Source: an uncultured Bacilli bacterium
GTDB taxonomy: Bacteria; Bacillota_I; Bacilli_A; RF39; UBA660
Direction of reading: 5' to 3'
Assembly: GCA_947632495.1 (NCBI GenBank)
Contig: CANRPL010000004.1
Coordinates: 1 to 34,449 of the forward strand
DNA: 34,449 nt
Shown in pieces: positions 1 to 8,733 of this stretch. A program made the position numbers and the translations under genes. The notes beneath the pieces are model-generated. The model had not been told where the DNA came from, made no database searches, and worked only from the letters and a program-made list of their open reading frames with translations. Every line of letters starts with the position of its first letter. Positions within the stretch are counted from its first letter, which is position 1.

Positions 1-123
1 GGACAGGTTTCTATTGCTGATCCTGCTAGTAGAGAAAGAACTAATCAATCTTGGTTTTCATTTAATACTATTGTTGAGCAGATGGCAAAAGATACAGGTT
101 TTGCAATTGTTACAAAGTCATAG
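1..123 (+). CDS. 3' end of an unidentified gene (partial)
   Basis: An open frame runs from the window edge to TAG at 121-123 and gives 40 C-terminal residues. The end is mostly polar, with a short stretch containing SWFSFNTIVEQMAKDTGF. I do not recognise the family. The next gene starts 8 bases after its stop, and a VirD4-type ATPase follows, so it probably belongs to the same secretion-like operon. The reading frame is certain; the function is unknown. Confidence 0.55.
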   Translation, partial: GQVSIADPASRERTNQSWFSFNTIVEQMAKDTGFAIVTKS

Positions 124-131
124 GTGATATA

Positions 132-824
132 ATGAAAAAAATATTATTAATTGTTTTTATGGTCTTAATTTGTGCTGGTTGTGAGGCTAATTATACTATA
201 AAATTTGATGGTGATTTAAATGTAGAAGAAAGATTACGCGCTCTTGAAGATGCTGAATTTTTCAAGCAATATGAAAATTCATCTGCTGGTCGTGTCGTAG
301 GCTTTATTCTAGAACCTTATCTTGATGAACTAAATAATAAGGGCTATACTACGGAAACACATATAACTAATCAAGATAGTGGCGTTTTTATCAATAAAAA
401 ATATAAATCATTAGAAGAATATATCAAGTCAACTATTTTGGCGAATGAGTTTACAGATAAAATAAATTATGAAGTAGATGGCGATAAGGTAACATTAAGT
501 GCTGTCGGTAAATTTTCAACAGGAGGCCAAGATCAAACGCACTTTTCAGTTGATGAAGGTAGTATTACAATCAATATTCCATTTAAAGTAATTGAACATA
601 ATGCTGATGAAGTAGATGGTGACGATTATACATGGAATATTGATGGAAAAAAAGGTGAACAAAGAGAGTTAAAACTTGTTTTTGATAAATCAAGTTTTAA
701 GAATGGAACATCTGATAAATTTTCACCAATTATTTTCCTTGTCATTGCGGGTGTATTGTTGATTGGTGGATTTATGTTGTATAATAAAATAAAAGGTAAA
801 AGGGAAAATGTTAACCAAATCTAA
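132..824 (+). CDS. Membrane-anchored lipoprotein, LppM-like
   Basis: This is a 230-residue exported protein of unknown function. The N-terminus is a short signal peptide ending in LICAGC, a lipobox-like site with an unusual Cys at -3, so Cys17 is probably lipidated. A beta-rich extracellular part of about 180 residues follows. It begins with an ANYTIKF-type strand and resembles the LppM/DUF3153 style of lipoprotein. A single transmembrane helix at about 201-220 and a short Lys-rich cytoplasmic tail close the chain, so it would be held at both ends. It lies between an unidentified gene and the T4SS-type coupling ATPase with tight spacing, which suggests a part in the same envelope machine. The lipoprotein call is fairly sure; the family call is tentative. 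Confidence 0.6.
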   Translation: MKKILLIVFMVLICAGCEANYTIKFDGDLNVEERLRALEDAEFFKQYENSSAGRVVGFILEPYLDELNNKGYTTETHITNQDSGVFINKKYKSLEEYIKSTILANEFTDKINYEVDGDKVTLSAVGKFSTGGQDQTHFSVDEGSITINIPFKVIEHNADEVDGDDYTWNIDGKKGEQRELKLVFDKSSFKNGTSDKFSPIIFLVIAGVLLIGGFMLYNKIKGKRENVNQI

Positions 825-839
825 TTTGGAGGTGTAATC

Positions 840-2993
840 TTGAAACTTAAATTTCGTGCTGAAACAAAAGATATGGTTATTTTCGGTATTTTTTCAGCAG
901 TCTTATTTTTGTTAATATGTGTTGCTGTTTCAAATGTTGGAAGTTTCATATCTGATAATACTTTTTCTGGACTTAATATTTTACCAGCATTAACGAAATA
1001 TCTTACTGTTACAATTGTTCTATTTATTATTGCTATTGTAGCGATGTTTTTAAGTGTTCAATCTTGGTTTATTGAACGTGAAGAAGGTATTGGCTTCCAA
1101 ATTGGCTCTAAAAAAGAAAAAAATTATTCGCGATGGGCTAAAGATAAAGAGATTCAACAGGATAATGATGTTGTTGCGGTTGACCCTTTAGCGCCTAAAG
1201 CTGAAGCGGGTGGTATACCACTTATGATGTCTCCTAAAAAGGTTTGGGTAGACAATGGTGGTTATCATAACCTTGTTATCGGTTCTACTGGTGCTGGTAA
1301 AACGCAGACTACTGTTCTTCCAATGGTTAACTTATTAGCTAAACATGATGAATCAATGATTATTACCGACCCTAAAGGTGAAATCTATGAAAATACTTCC
1401 AACTATTTAAAAAGTTTAGGTTATAATATCGTTTTACTTAACTTCCGTGATCCACAACAGGGAAATAGTTGGAATCCAATGTATTTGCCATATTCATTGT
1501 ATAAATCTGGTAATATTGATAAATCAATAGAGTTACTAGAAGACTTAGCTGCAAATATTCTTAAAGATCCAACTGCTAAAGGACAAGATCCTTTCTGGGA
1601 AAATACATCAGCTGACTATTTTGCTGGTTTATCCTTTGCCCTATTTGAAGATGGTGACGAGAAGGAAATCAACTTAAATAGTATTAACTTGATGAGTACT
1701 TTAGGTGAAGAAAAGTTAGCTAATACAACGTATATTAAGGAATATTTTAGTTTTAAAGATCCGGCAAGTACAGCTTATATTAAGGCTTCTTCTACTTTAA
1801 TGGCTCCTAATGAAACTAAAGGATCAATTTTATCTGTTTTTAAGCAACGTGTCCAGTTATTCGCATCACGTACAAATTTATCAGAAATGCTTGCTAATAA
1901 CGATTTTGATATGCGTGATATAGGTCGTAAGAAGACGGCTGTATTTATCGTTATTCAAGATGAGAAAACAACATATCATACTTTAGTAACTATCTTCTTA
2001 AAGCAGTGTTATGAAACGCTTATATCTGTAGCGCAAGAGAGTGGGGGCAAGCTTCCTCACCGTACTAATTTTATTCTAGATGAGTTTGCTAATATGCCAC
2101 CACTTAAGGATGTTACAACAATGGTTACGGCTGCTCGTTCAAGAAATATTCGTTTTACTTTCATTATCCAGAACTTTTCACAATTATATGAAGTATATGG
2201 TAAAGAAAATGGTGAAACAATTAAAGGTAACTGTGGTAATATCGTTTACCTAATCAGTACCGAATTAAGCGCCTTGGAAGAGATAAGTAAGATGTGTGGT
2301 GAAGTTAAATCAAAAGAAAAGGAAAAAACTTCTTCAACACCATTAGTAACCGTAAGTGACTTACAACGTCTTGAACAATGGTCAACAATTATCTTGCGTA
2401 TAAGAATGATGCCTTTCAAGACGAAATTAACACCTAACTTTAAGATGGATTGGGGACATAAATTTCCAATAGCTGAATATCCACATCGTACAGAAATACC
2501 TGTTAAAATATTTGATTTAAAATCATTTGTAGAAAAACGTCGTGAAGAAAAGATTAATAAATTAATCGGTGGTGATGGTACTGTTCCACCTGTTGGTGGA
2601 GGTTTACCTGCAACGCCATTTGGTAATGGTACGCCTAGTAGTCCATTTTCATCAAAGCCTTATCCACCTACGCCTAAAGCACCTTTTGGTGCTAGTAATA
2701 ATAATGCACCAACTAATGGTGGTTTAAATCTTGATAATTTGGTTAAACGCATCGATGCTAAAATAGCTGAAATGGAACGTGAAGAGCAAATGAAGAATGA
2801 GGTTAGTAACAATGATAAGCCAGTTACACCTATTCAAAAAGAGGAACCTAAAAAGGAACCAGTGGTACCAAAACCTGTCAATATGGTTGCACCTAAACCA
2901 GTTGTTAGTGAACCAAAACAGACTTTTGTTCCTGATAAAAATGTTAACGTAAGTGATGATCAATTTTTTGATGATTTCTTTGGTGATGATTAA
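840..2993 (+). CDS. Type IV secretion coupling protein, VirD4/TraG family
   Basis: This is the coupling ATPase that in known systems brings DNA or protein substrates to a type IV secretion channel. The start is TTG with GGAGGT eight bases upstream. Two N-terminal transmembrane segments (about 12-36 and 52-76) precede the motor domain. Walker A is GSTGAGKT at 148-155, Walker B is FILDEF with D414/E415, and the TAARSRNIRFTFIIQNFSQ stretch is typical of TraG/VirD4. After about residue 575 comes a Pro/Gly/Asn-rich tail, a short coiled segment and a Lys/Pro-rich stretch ending in an acidic FDDFF motif. This tail could be a partner-binding region. At 717 residues it is full length. Upstream genes are co-directional. 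No relaxase or integrase is visible in the window, so this may be a resident secretion system rather than a conjugative element. Confidence 0.9.
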   Translation: MKLKFRAETKDMVIFGIFSAVLFLLICVAVSNVGSFISDNTFSGLNILPALTKYLTVTIVLFIIAIVAMFLSVQSWFIEREEGIGFQIGSKKEKNYSRWAKDKEIQQDNDVVAVDPLAPKAEAGGIPLMMSPKKVWVDNGGYHNLVIGSTGAGKTQTTVLPMVNLLAKHDESMIITDPKGEIYENTSNYLKSLGYNIVLLNFRDPQQGNSWNPMYLPYSLYKSGNIDKSIELLEDLAANILKDPTAKGQDPFWENTSADYFAGLSFALFEDGDEKEINLNSINLMSTLGEEKLANTTYIKEYFSFKDPASTAYIKASSTLMAPNETKGSILSVFKQRVQLFASRTNLSEMLANNDFDMRDIGRKKTAVFIVIQDEKTTYHTLVTIFLKQCYETLISVAQESGGKLPHRTNFILDEFANMPPLKDVTTMVTAARSRNIRFTFIIQNFSQLYEVYGKENGETIKGNCGNIVYLISTELSALEEISKMCGEVKSKEKEKTSSTPLVTVSDLQRLEQWSTIILRIRMMPFKTKLTPNFKMDWGHKFPIAEYPHRTEIPVKIFDLKSFVEKRREEKINKLIGGDGTVPPVGGGLPATPFGNGTPSSPFSSKPYPPTPKAPFGASNNNAPTNGGLNLDNLVKRIDAKIAEMEREEQMKNEVSNNDKPVTPIQKEEPKKEPVVPKPVNMVAPKPVVSEPKQTFVPDKNVNVSDDQFFDDFFGDD

Positions 2994-3019
2994 AATAGCA
3001 TGTTAAGTGCTATTTTTTT
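2992..3019 (+). terminator. Rho-independent terminator after the coupling protein gene
   Basis: The stem AAAATAGCA (2992-3000) pairs with TGCTATTTT (3008-3016) around a 7-base loop, followed by a T run. The gene's TAA stop touches the 5' arm. It separates the secretion-like operon from rmuC. Confidence 0.8.
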
Positions 3020-3026
3020 AATTTGA

Positions 3027-3035
3027 TGATATAAT
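3027..3035 (+). promoter_or_regulatory. Extended -10 promoter of rmuC
   Basis: TGATATAAT fits an extended -10 (TGN plus TATAAT). No good -35 is seen at the usual distance. It lies eight bases past the terminator T run and implies a leader of only about 10 bases, which carries the AGGTGA ribosome site. Confidence 0.65.
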
Positions 3036-3052
3036 TATATTTAGGTGATAAG

Positions 3053-4120
3053 ATGGAATATGTTATTGTTGGACTTTTAATCATTATTTTAATTTTATTA
3101 GTCATATTAATTATTAAGAATAAAAATCACGAATCAGTAGTTGATCGTATCGGAAGAATTGAAACTAATATGGTTAAAGAAATAGGGGACTTTAAGAGCG
3201 ATTTTAGTCATAATATTAATGATGATTTTGATAAGATGAACGATAAAATCGACAATCGTCTACGTCTTATTAGTGATAAAGTTAATGAGCGGCTTGATGA
3301 AAACTTTGAAAAGAGCAATAAAACTTTTACGGCTGTTTTAGAAAGATTAACTAAAATAGATGAAGCTCAAAAGAAGATTGATAGCTTATCAAATGATATT
3401 ATATCTTTACAAAGTATCTTAACAGATAAGAAGACGAGAGGTATCTTTGGTGAGGTCAATTTGGAACATATTATGGCTAATGTTTTTGGAGTTGGCAATG
3501 ACAAAATTTATAAGATGCAATATGCCTTTGATAATAATACAATAGCGGATTGCGTTTTGTTTGCTCCAGAACCTTTAGGTACGATTGCGATTGATTCTAA
3601 ATTTCCATTAGAAAATTATCAAACGATGGTTGATCGAAGCAATAGTAATAGTGTTCGTACCAGTGCTGAAAAATTATTTAAAATAGATGTCAAAAAACAT
3701 ATTGACGCTATCAGTAGTAAATATATTATTCCTGGTGTAACATCTAATCAAGCTATCCTTTTTTTACCAGCTGAAGCTATTTTTGCTGAAATTAATGCCT
3801 ACCATACAGACCTACTTGATTATGCATACAAAAAAAGAGTTTGGATTACTTCTCCAACTACTTTGATTAGTACTTTAACTACCATTCAGATTATTATTAA
3901 AAATATGGAACGAGATAAATATGCCAAAGTTATTCATCAAGAATTAATGCTTTTAGATGATGAATTTAGACGTTATAAAGATCGTTGGGATAAGTTATAT
4001 CGTAGTATTGAGACTGTTAGTAAAGATGTTAAAGATATCCATACAACGACAGATAAAATTACTAAAAGATTTACGAGTATTAGTCAAGTAGAAATGGAGC
4101 AAATTGAACATGAAGATTAA
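3053..4120 (+). CDS. rmuC: RmuC family protein (DNA recombination/nuclease-related)
   Basis: RmuC proteins limit DNA rearrangements and are predicted to have a nuclease-like core. The 355-residue chain has an N-terminal transmembrane anchor (about 3-22) and a charged coiled-coil region to about residue 125. The conserved RmuC core follows, including DKKTRGIFGEVNLEHIM and the DCVLF...IAIDSKFPLENY block, which carries the restriction-endonuclease-like acidic/Lys residues. Start ATG 3053 has AGGTGA upstream. The end overlaps the next gene by 11 bases, suggesting coupled translation. The domain order and length match the family well; what it does in this organism is inferred. Confidence 0.88.
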   Translation: MEYVIVGLLIIILILLVILIIKNKNHESVVDRIGRIETNMVKEIGDFKSDFSHNINDDFDKMNDKIDNRLRLISDKVNERLDENFEKSNKTFTAVLERLTKIDEAQKKIDSLSNDIISLQSILTDKKTRGIFGEVNLEHIMANVFGVGNDKIYKMQYAFDNNTIADCVLFAPEPLGTIAIDSKFPLENYQTMVDRSNSNSVRTSAEKLFKIDVKKHIDAISSKYIIPGVTSNQAILFLPAEAIFAEINAYHTDLLDYAYKKRVWITSPTTLISTLTTIQIIIKNMERDKYAKVIHQELMLLDDEFRRYKDRWDKLYRSIETVSKDVKDIHTTTDKITKRFTSISQVEMEQIEHED

Positions 4121-4703
4121 ATATCTCAATTATTCTTTAGCCTTAGTAGCGATTGTTGGAAGTCTCTATATAATTTTTACACATGATCAAAGTGTAGGAA
4201 TTTTACTAAAAGATTTATCGATTATTCTTACCATGCCACTACTATATTGGATCGAATTGATCTTTAAAGTTAAAATTGATGATCGTTTAAAATTTGTTTA
4301 TATGCTTTTTGTTTTCAGTGCCCAATTTTTAGGCGTAACTGTGGAACTATATAATTCATTTGATTACTATGATAAAATTAATCATACTTTATCGGGAATG
4401 CTTAGTGCTTACGGAGGCTTACTTATACTTTCATTAATGGATAATAATAAACATAAAGGATTTAATATCTTGTGGATGGTTTGTTTTAGTTTGGCCATTG
4501 CAGCTGGTTGGGAAATGTTTGAGTATAGTGCCAATTTAATTTTTGGAGGTGATGCCCAACGTGTTGCCTTAACTGGGGTAAATGATACGATGTTAGATAT
4601 TATTGTTGCTTTTTTAGGGTCTCTACTAGTATCTCTTTTCTATGGCTTTTATAGTAAACTAAATGTTTTTGACTTTACAAATAGTATAAAAAGGATAGAT
4701 TAA
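4110..4703 (+). CDS. DUF2238/YjdF-like multi-pass membrane protein
   Basis: This is a polytopic membrane protein of unknown role with about six hydrophobic segments. The C-terminal half has the pattern I associate with DUF2238 (YjdF-type): an NHTLSG motif, then AGWEMFEYSAN, then a G(V)NDTMLDIIVAFLGS motif in which the NDT and D residues sit at the membrane edge. I place the start at ATG 4110 because GGAG lies ten bases upstream; an in-frame TTG at 4104 is too close to that site. The gene overlaps the end of rmuC by 11 bases and ends at a terminator, so it is probably co-transcribed with rmuC. Family assignment rests on motif recall only. Confidence 0.6.
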   Translation: MKIKYLNYSLALVAIVGSLYIIFTHDQSVGILLKDLSIILTMPLLYWIELIFKVKIDDRLKFVYMLFVFSAQFLGVTVELYNSFDYYDKINHTLSGMLSAYGGLLILSLMDNNKHKGFNILWMVCFSLAIAAGWEMFEYSANLIFGGDAQRVALTGVNDTMLDIIVAFLGSLLVSLFYGFYSKLNVFDFTNSIKRID

Positions 4704-4716
4704 CTATCTTTTTTTA
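4690..4716 (+). terminator. Terminator before rnr
   Basis: AAAGGATAG (4690-4698) pairs with CTATCTTT (4704-4711) with one bulged G and a 5-base loop that contains the TAA stop. A T run follows. The stem is short but well placed. Confidence 0.55.
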
Positions 4717-4719
4717 TAG

Positions 4720-4725
4720 TATAAT
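4720..4725 (+). promoter_or_regulatory. -10 box of the rnr promoter
   Basis: A perfect TATAAT starts four bases after the terminator T run. No TGN extension or clear -35 is present. The implied start of transcription falls at the AGGTGA ribosome site of rnr. Confidence 0.45.
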
Positions 4726-4742
4726 GATGATAGGTGAAGTAT

Positions 4743-6869
4743 ATGGAAGAGCATATTATTGAAAATTTAAAAAGAGAGAAAAGAGCTTTAAGTGTTCACG
4801 AGTTAGAAACATTATTAAATCTTAGTGGTGTTGAAGATTTAAAAGAACTTTTAAAAGCTTTAAATAATCTTGAGGAACAAGTTAAAATTTATCATACTAA
4901 AAAAGATAAATATATGTTATTCGAAGATAGTAATTCTAGAGTAGGGATACTTCAAGTTACCATGAAAGGTACAGGTTATGTTCAACTTGATAATGATGAA
5001 GAAATTAAAGTATATCCGGAAAATTTAAATGGTGCGATTAACAAAGACCGCGTTGTTGTTAACATTACAGATAATAAAACAGAACCTATGGAAGGAGAGA
5101 TTGTCAAAATAGTTGAACGCGCTAATGATCAATTAGTTGGAACTATCTATTTTGTTAAAGACCATATTTATGTTAAACCAGATGATCATAAACTAAATAT
5201 TAAAATCGTTATTGAAAAAAATTATCACAATAATTTAGTTGAAGGTCACAAAGTTTTAGTTAAACTTTTAGGTTTAAATAATCATAATGAATATCGTGGC
5301 CAAATTATGCGTATTATTGGTCACATCAATGATCCTGGGGTTGATGTTTTATGTATTATGGCTAAACATAATATCAATGATGCTTTTCCTAATGAGGTAA
5401 TGGATGAGGTAAGTAAGACGATTCCTGATCATATTACTGATGAAGAGATAGATGATAGACTAAAACATACAGGTAAAGATTTACGTGAAGAAGTGATATT
5501 TACTATTGATGGTGATGATACTAAAGATATTGATGACGCTATTAGTATCAAAATGCTCGATAATGGCAATTATGAATTAGGTGTTCATATCGCTGATGTC
5601 AGCTATTATGTTAAAGAAAATAGTGCGCTTGATAAAGAGGCATTGTCTAGAGGAACAAGTGTATATTTAGCTGATCGTGTTACACCAATGTTACCACATG
5701 AATTATCCAATGGTATTTGTTCGTTAAATCCTAATGTCGATCGTTTTGCCTTATCTTGTGTTATGGAAATTGATCATACTGGGCAGGTAGTTAATTACGA
5801 TATTTTTGATAGTATTATTAGATCTCGTATTCAAATGACTTATAAGAAAGTTAATTCTATTCTTGAACAAGATATTGTACCTGAAGGTTATGAACCATTT
5901 GCTGATAAGTTAAGACTTATGAAAGAATTAGCTGATATATTAAGGCAAAATAAAATCAACAAAGGATATATCGATTTTGAAATTGATGAAGCTAAAATTA
6001 TTGTCGATGAAGATGGTGAAGCTACTGATGTTGTTTTACGTGAACGTGGGGCCGGAGAAAAACTTATTGAAGACTTTATGATTGTCGCAAATGAAACGGT
6101 GGCATCACATTTTTATCACATGGATTACCCACTTGTTTATCGTGTTCATGGTGAACCTAGTGAAGAAAAAATGACTAATTTTATGCACCTTGTTAGTGTT
6201 TTAGGGTATCAAGTAACTGCTAATATGAATCGATTAACACCTAAAACAATTCAAAGTATCTTGGAGCAATTAAAAGATAAAAAAGAGTATTATATTTTAT
6301 CAAGCCAAATGTTAAGAAGCATGCAAAAGGCAGTATATGATGTTACCAATATTGGTCACTTTGGTTTAGCTAGTAAAATATATTGTCATTTTACTTCACC
6401 AATTAGACGTTATCCTGATTTATCTGTTCATCGTTCTATTAGAAAGTGTCTTTTAGCGCCTGATGTTACTGTTCAAAGTATTAAAGCTTGGGAGGATAAA
6501 TTACCAATGATAGCTGAACAATCTTCTATTAAGGAACGTGATGCTGTGGATTGTGAGCGTGAAGTTGATGAGATGAAGATGGCTGAATACATGATGAAAC
6601 ACATCGGTGAAGAGTATCATGGTATTATAACAGGTGTTATGAGCTTTGGCTTCTTTGTTCAGTTACCTAACATGGTTGAAGGGTTAGTTCATGTTGAAGA
6701 ACTAAAGAATGATTTTTATACTTATGATGAGTCGACATTCAGTTTAATTGGTGAAAAAAATAAACGAGGATACCGTTTAGGTGATGAAGTTGACGTTGTT
6801 GTTAAGGAAGCTAGTAAGGAAAATCATACTGTCGATTTTGTCCTTAAAACGGATATGGAAGAAGAATAG
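4743..6869 (+). CDS. rnr: Ribonuclease R
   Basis: RNase R is a 3'-to-5' processive exoribonuclease that degrades structured RNA and, with SmpB and tmRNA, defective messages. Order seen: N-terminal helix-turn-helix-like region (about 1-65), OB/cold-shock domains (about 65-220), RNB catalytic domain, and a C-terminal S1 domain (about 620-700, with GVMSFGFFVQLPNMVEGLVH). The catalytic metal-binding cluster DGDDTKDIDDAIS is intact near residues 255-268, and the HFTSPIRRYPDLSVHR block is present. I prefer ATG 4743, five bases after AGGTGA, over GTG 4734, which overlaps it. smpB follows two bases after the stop, a common pairing that fits their joint role in ribosome rescue. Confidence 0.95.
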   Translation: MEEHIIENLKREKRALSVHELETLLNLSGVEDLKELLKALNNLEEQVKIYHTKKDKYMLFEDSNSRVGILQVTMKGTGYVQLDNDEEIKVYPENLNGAINKDRVVVNITDNKTEPMEGEIVKIVERANDQLVGTIYFVKDHIYVKPDDHKLNIKIVIEKNYHNNLVEGHKVLVKLLGLNNHNEYRGQIMRIIGHINDPGVDVLCIMAKHNINDAFPNEVMDEVSKTIPDHITDEEIDDRLKHTGKDLREEVIFTIDGDDTKDIDDAISIKMLDNGNYELGVHIADVSYYVKENSALDKEALSRGTSVYLADRVTPMLPHELSNGICSLNPNVDRFALSCVMEIDHTGQVVNYDIFDSIIRSRIQMTYKKVNSILEQDIVPEGYEPFADKLRLMKELADILRQNKINKGYIDFEIDEAKIIVDEDGEATDVVLRERGAGEKLIEDFMIVANETVASHFYHMDYPLVYRVHGEPSEEKMTNFMHLVSVLGYQVTANMNRLTPKTIQSILEQLKDKKEYYILSSQMLRSMQKAVYDVTNIGHFGLASKIYCHFTSPIRRYPDLSVHRSIRKCLLAPDVTVQSIKAWEDKLPMIAEQSSIKERDAVDCEREVDEMKMAEYMMKHIGEEYHGIITGVMSFGFFVQLPNMVEGLVHVEELKNDFYTYDESTFSLIGEKNKRGYRLGDEVDVVVKEASKENHTVDFVLKTDMEEE

Positions 6870-6871
6870 TT

Positions 6872-7309
6872 ATGGAAATTAAAAATAAAAAGGCTTATTA
6901 TGATTATGAAATTGAAGAAAAATATGAAGCTGGTATCGTTTTAACTGGAACCGAAATTAAATCAATTAGGGATGGTAAAGCTAACTTAAAAGATAGCTAC
7001 GCCATAGTTAAAAATGGGGAAGTTTTCCTTTTGAATATGCATATTAGCCATTATGATAAAGGTAATATTTTTAATCATGATGAGACTAGAACAAGAAAAT
7101 TATTATTAAATAAAAAAGAAATATATAAAATTCGCGATAGTATTGATCGTGAAGGGTATACCCTAATTCCTGTTCGCCTTTATTTTAATAAAAATAAAAC
7201 TAAAATAGAGTTGGCTATTGCCAGGGGTAAAAAGAGCTACGATAAGCGTGAAGCTATCAAGAAAAAAGATATGGCTCGCGATATTGAAAAACATTTAAAA
7301 AATTATTAA
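6872..7309 (+). CDS. smpB: SsrA-binding protein SmpB
   Basis: SmpB binds tmRNA (ssrA) and delivers it to stalled ribosomes in trans-translation. The 145-residue length is normal. Visible signatures are the N-terminal NKKAYYDYEIEEKYEAG, the GTEIKSIRDGKANLKDSYA stretch and the basic C-terminal tail that enters the decoding centre (KKSYDKREAIKKKDMARDI). It starts two bases after the rnr stop and must be co-transcribed with it. I do not see an ssrA gene in the space that follows; only the spoVG promoter is there. Confidence 0.95.
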   Translation: MEIKNKKAYYDYEIEEKYEAGIVLTGTEIKSIRDGKANLKDSYAIVKNGEVFLLNMHISHYDKGNIFNHDETRTRKLLLNKKEIYKIRDSIDREGYTLIPVRLYFNKNKTKIELAIARGKKSYDKREAIKKKDMARDIEKHLKNY

Positions 7310-7314
7310 TATAC

Positions 7315-7343
7315 TTGCAAATCATCATAAAATATTATATACT
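7315..7343 (+). promoter_or_regulatory. Housekeeping promoter of spoVG
   Basis: TTGCAA (7315-7320), a 17-base spacer, then TATACT (7338-7343). This is one of the few promoters here with both boxes but no TGN extension. The leader is about 30 bases and carries GAAGGGAG. Confidence 0.7.
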
Positions 7344-7379
7344 TAAGATGTATATACTACATGAAGGGAGTGTGCGGAT

Positions 7380-7638
<259 letters not shown>

Positions 7639-7643
<5 letters not shown>

Positions 7644-7664
7644 GAGTTTATCTCTTATTTTTTT
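7639..7664 (+). terminator. Terminator of spoVG
   Basis: AATAAGAG (7639-7646) pairs with CTCTTATT (7652-7659) across a 5-base loop, followed by T's to 7664. The TAA stop of spoVG lies inside the 5' arm. Confidence 0.8.
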
Positions 7665-7692
7665 AATATTAAAATAGTTTTTTCATATATAT
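7665..7692 (+). promoter_or_regulatory. Possible sigma-E-type sporulation promoter of yabP
   Basis: AATATT (7665-7670), a 13-base spacer, then CATATATAT (7684-7692). This resembles the mother-cell sigma-E pattern (ATATT, then CATACA-T). No housekeeping -10 with a matching -35 is evident. In Bacillus subtilis yabP is sigma-E dependent, which fits, but the AT-rich background makes chance matches likely. Confidence 0.35.
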
Positions 7693-7709
7693 TATTAGGA
7701 GGAATATAT

Positions 7710-7991
7710 ATGGAAAAAGAATTAACTGACTTTAATCATAATATTACCCTTACGGAGCGTAAAAATTTAGTTGTAACTGGTGTCAAAAAAATTGATAACT
7801 TTGATAGTGATGAGTTTTTGTTGGAAACGACAATGGGGTATTTAACTGTTAAAGGATCAGAGCTAGAAATAGTTAAATTAGATACTTATCAGGGTAATGT
7901 ATCGATTAAAGGACAAGTATCAAGTCTAAGTTATACTGATAATGGTGGTAAAAATAAAGAGGATAGTTTCTTAAGTAAAATATTCAAATGA
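7710..7991 (+). CDS. yabP: Sporulation protein YabP
   Basis: YabP is a small cytoplasmic protein made in the mother cell of spore-formers; its biochemical role is poorly known. The 93 residues match the family: NHNITLTERKNLVVTGVKKI near the start, an F-D-S/D-EFLLETTMGYLTVKG centre, and a GNVSIKGQVSSLSY block. Start ATG 7710 has AGGAGG upstream. The stop overlaps the next start as ATGA, so the two are translationally coupled. The order yabP-yabQ-divIC is the same as in Bacillus. The family occurs in endospore-forming Bacillota, so this is the best single sign in the window of a sporulation programme or a recent ancestor with one. Confidence 0.88.
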   Translation: MEKELTDFNHNITLTERKNLVVTGVKKIDNFDSDEFLLETTMGYLTVKGSELEIVKLDTYQGNVSIKGQVSSLSYTDNGGKNKEDSFLSKIFK

Positions 7992-8260
7992 TAGCTTCCA
8001 ATATTCAATATCATATTATTGTTTTTTCATATATATTTGGAAAATTATTTTATTATTCTCTTTTTTTAGTTAGACATTATATTGATTATCCTAAAATGTT
8101 TTATCGTTTTATCAATACGATAACTTTTTTTCTCTTTTTTACCATTATTTATTTTATAGGGCTAGAAATCACATGTGATGGTATTTTACATTTCTACTCT
8201 TTACTTGTCATTATTACATCCGGTGTCATAACGCATTTCGTTGCAAATGGTAAGAAATAA
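7988..8260 (+). CDS. YabQ-like sporulation membrane protein (positional call)
   Basis: This is a 90-residue membrane protein with three hydrophobic segments (about 8-27, 42-60 and 66-84). Sequence alone does not identify it. Position does: it overlaps the yabP stop by ATGA and precedes divIC, exactly where yabQ lies in Bacillus. YabQ is needed for spore cortex formation there. Known YabQ proteins are longer (about 200 residues in Bacillus), so this would be a reduced form holding only the membrane core. The codon frame is intact and the start is fixed by the overlap. Confidence 0.55.
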   Translation: MIASNIQYHIIVFSYIFGKLFYYSLFLVRHYIDYPKMFYRFINTITFFLFFTIIYFIGLEITCDGILHFYSLLVIITSGVITHFVANGKK

Positions 8261-8269
8261 TGATAGAAT
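8241..8269 (+). promoter_or_regulatory. Promoter of divIC inside the end of the yabQ-like gene
   Basis: TTGCAA (8241-8246), a 17-base spacer ending in TGA, then TAGAAT (8264-8269), giving an extended -10. It would let divIC be expressed in vegetative cells independently of the sporulation-type yabP unit. Confidence 0.65.
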
Positions 8270-8287
8270 TGTATTAGGGTGATGGTT

Positions 8288-8722
8288 ATGGCTAAAAAAA
8301 ATAAACCAACCATTGAAGCAAGACGGAGATTGTTTTTTATCCGTATTTTTTGTTTTGCCGCTGTATTGGTTGTTATGATGACCCTAATCTCTAAATCATT
8401 TGATTTATATCAATTAAATATTGAAAAGAAAGATAAAGAAAAAGAATATGAAGAGCTTCAAGAACAATCTGAATATTTACGTAATGAAATAATTAAACTT
8501 CATGATCCTGAATACATTGCTAAATACGCCCATGAGAAATATTATTATTCGAAAGATGGGGAATTAATTATCAAAATAGTTGAAGACAATGAAGAAGAGA
8601 CAAAAGCTGGAAACAATTTACAAAAAGAAAAAAATGAATGGGCAATATATGGTGCCATTGGTGGAGCTATATTAGTCGGTTATTTATTTATTAGAATGAT
8701 TATTAGAAAATTGGCTAGTTGA
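8288..8722 (+). CDS. divIC: Cell-division protein DivIC/FtsB-like
   Basis: DivIC-type proteins join FtsL and DivIB in the divisome and regulate septal wall synthesis. Seen here: a basic cytoplasmic start, a transmembrane helix (about 17-38), a coiled coil (about 45-75) and the conserved LHDPEYIAKYAHEKYYYSKDGE block typical of septum formation initiators. I choose ATG 8288 because AGGGTG lies six bases upstream; GTG 8279 and ATG 8282 overlap that site. An unusual feature is a second transmembrane helix at the C-terminus (about 117-138), whereas classical DivIC has one and ends outside the membrane. Gene order after yabP-yabQ supports the call. Confidence 0.85.
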   Translation: MAKKNKPTIEARRRLFFIRIFCFAAVLVVMMTLISKSFDLYQLNIEKKDKEKEYEELQEQSEYLRNEIIKLHDPEYIAKYAHEKYYYSKDGELIIKIVEDNEEETKAGNNLQKEKNEWAIYGAIGGAILVGYLFIRMIIRKLAS

Positions 8723-8733
8723 GGTATTTTTAT

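Noticed and set aside
2724..2963. Minus-strand ORF opposite the coupling protein tail
   Set aside because: Antisense of the Pro/Lys-rich tail; aromatic-rich product typical of antisense frames.
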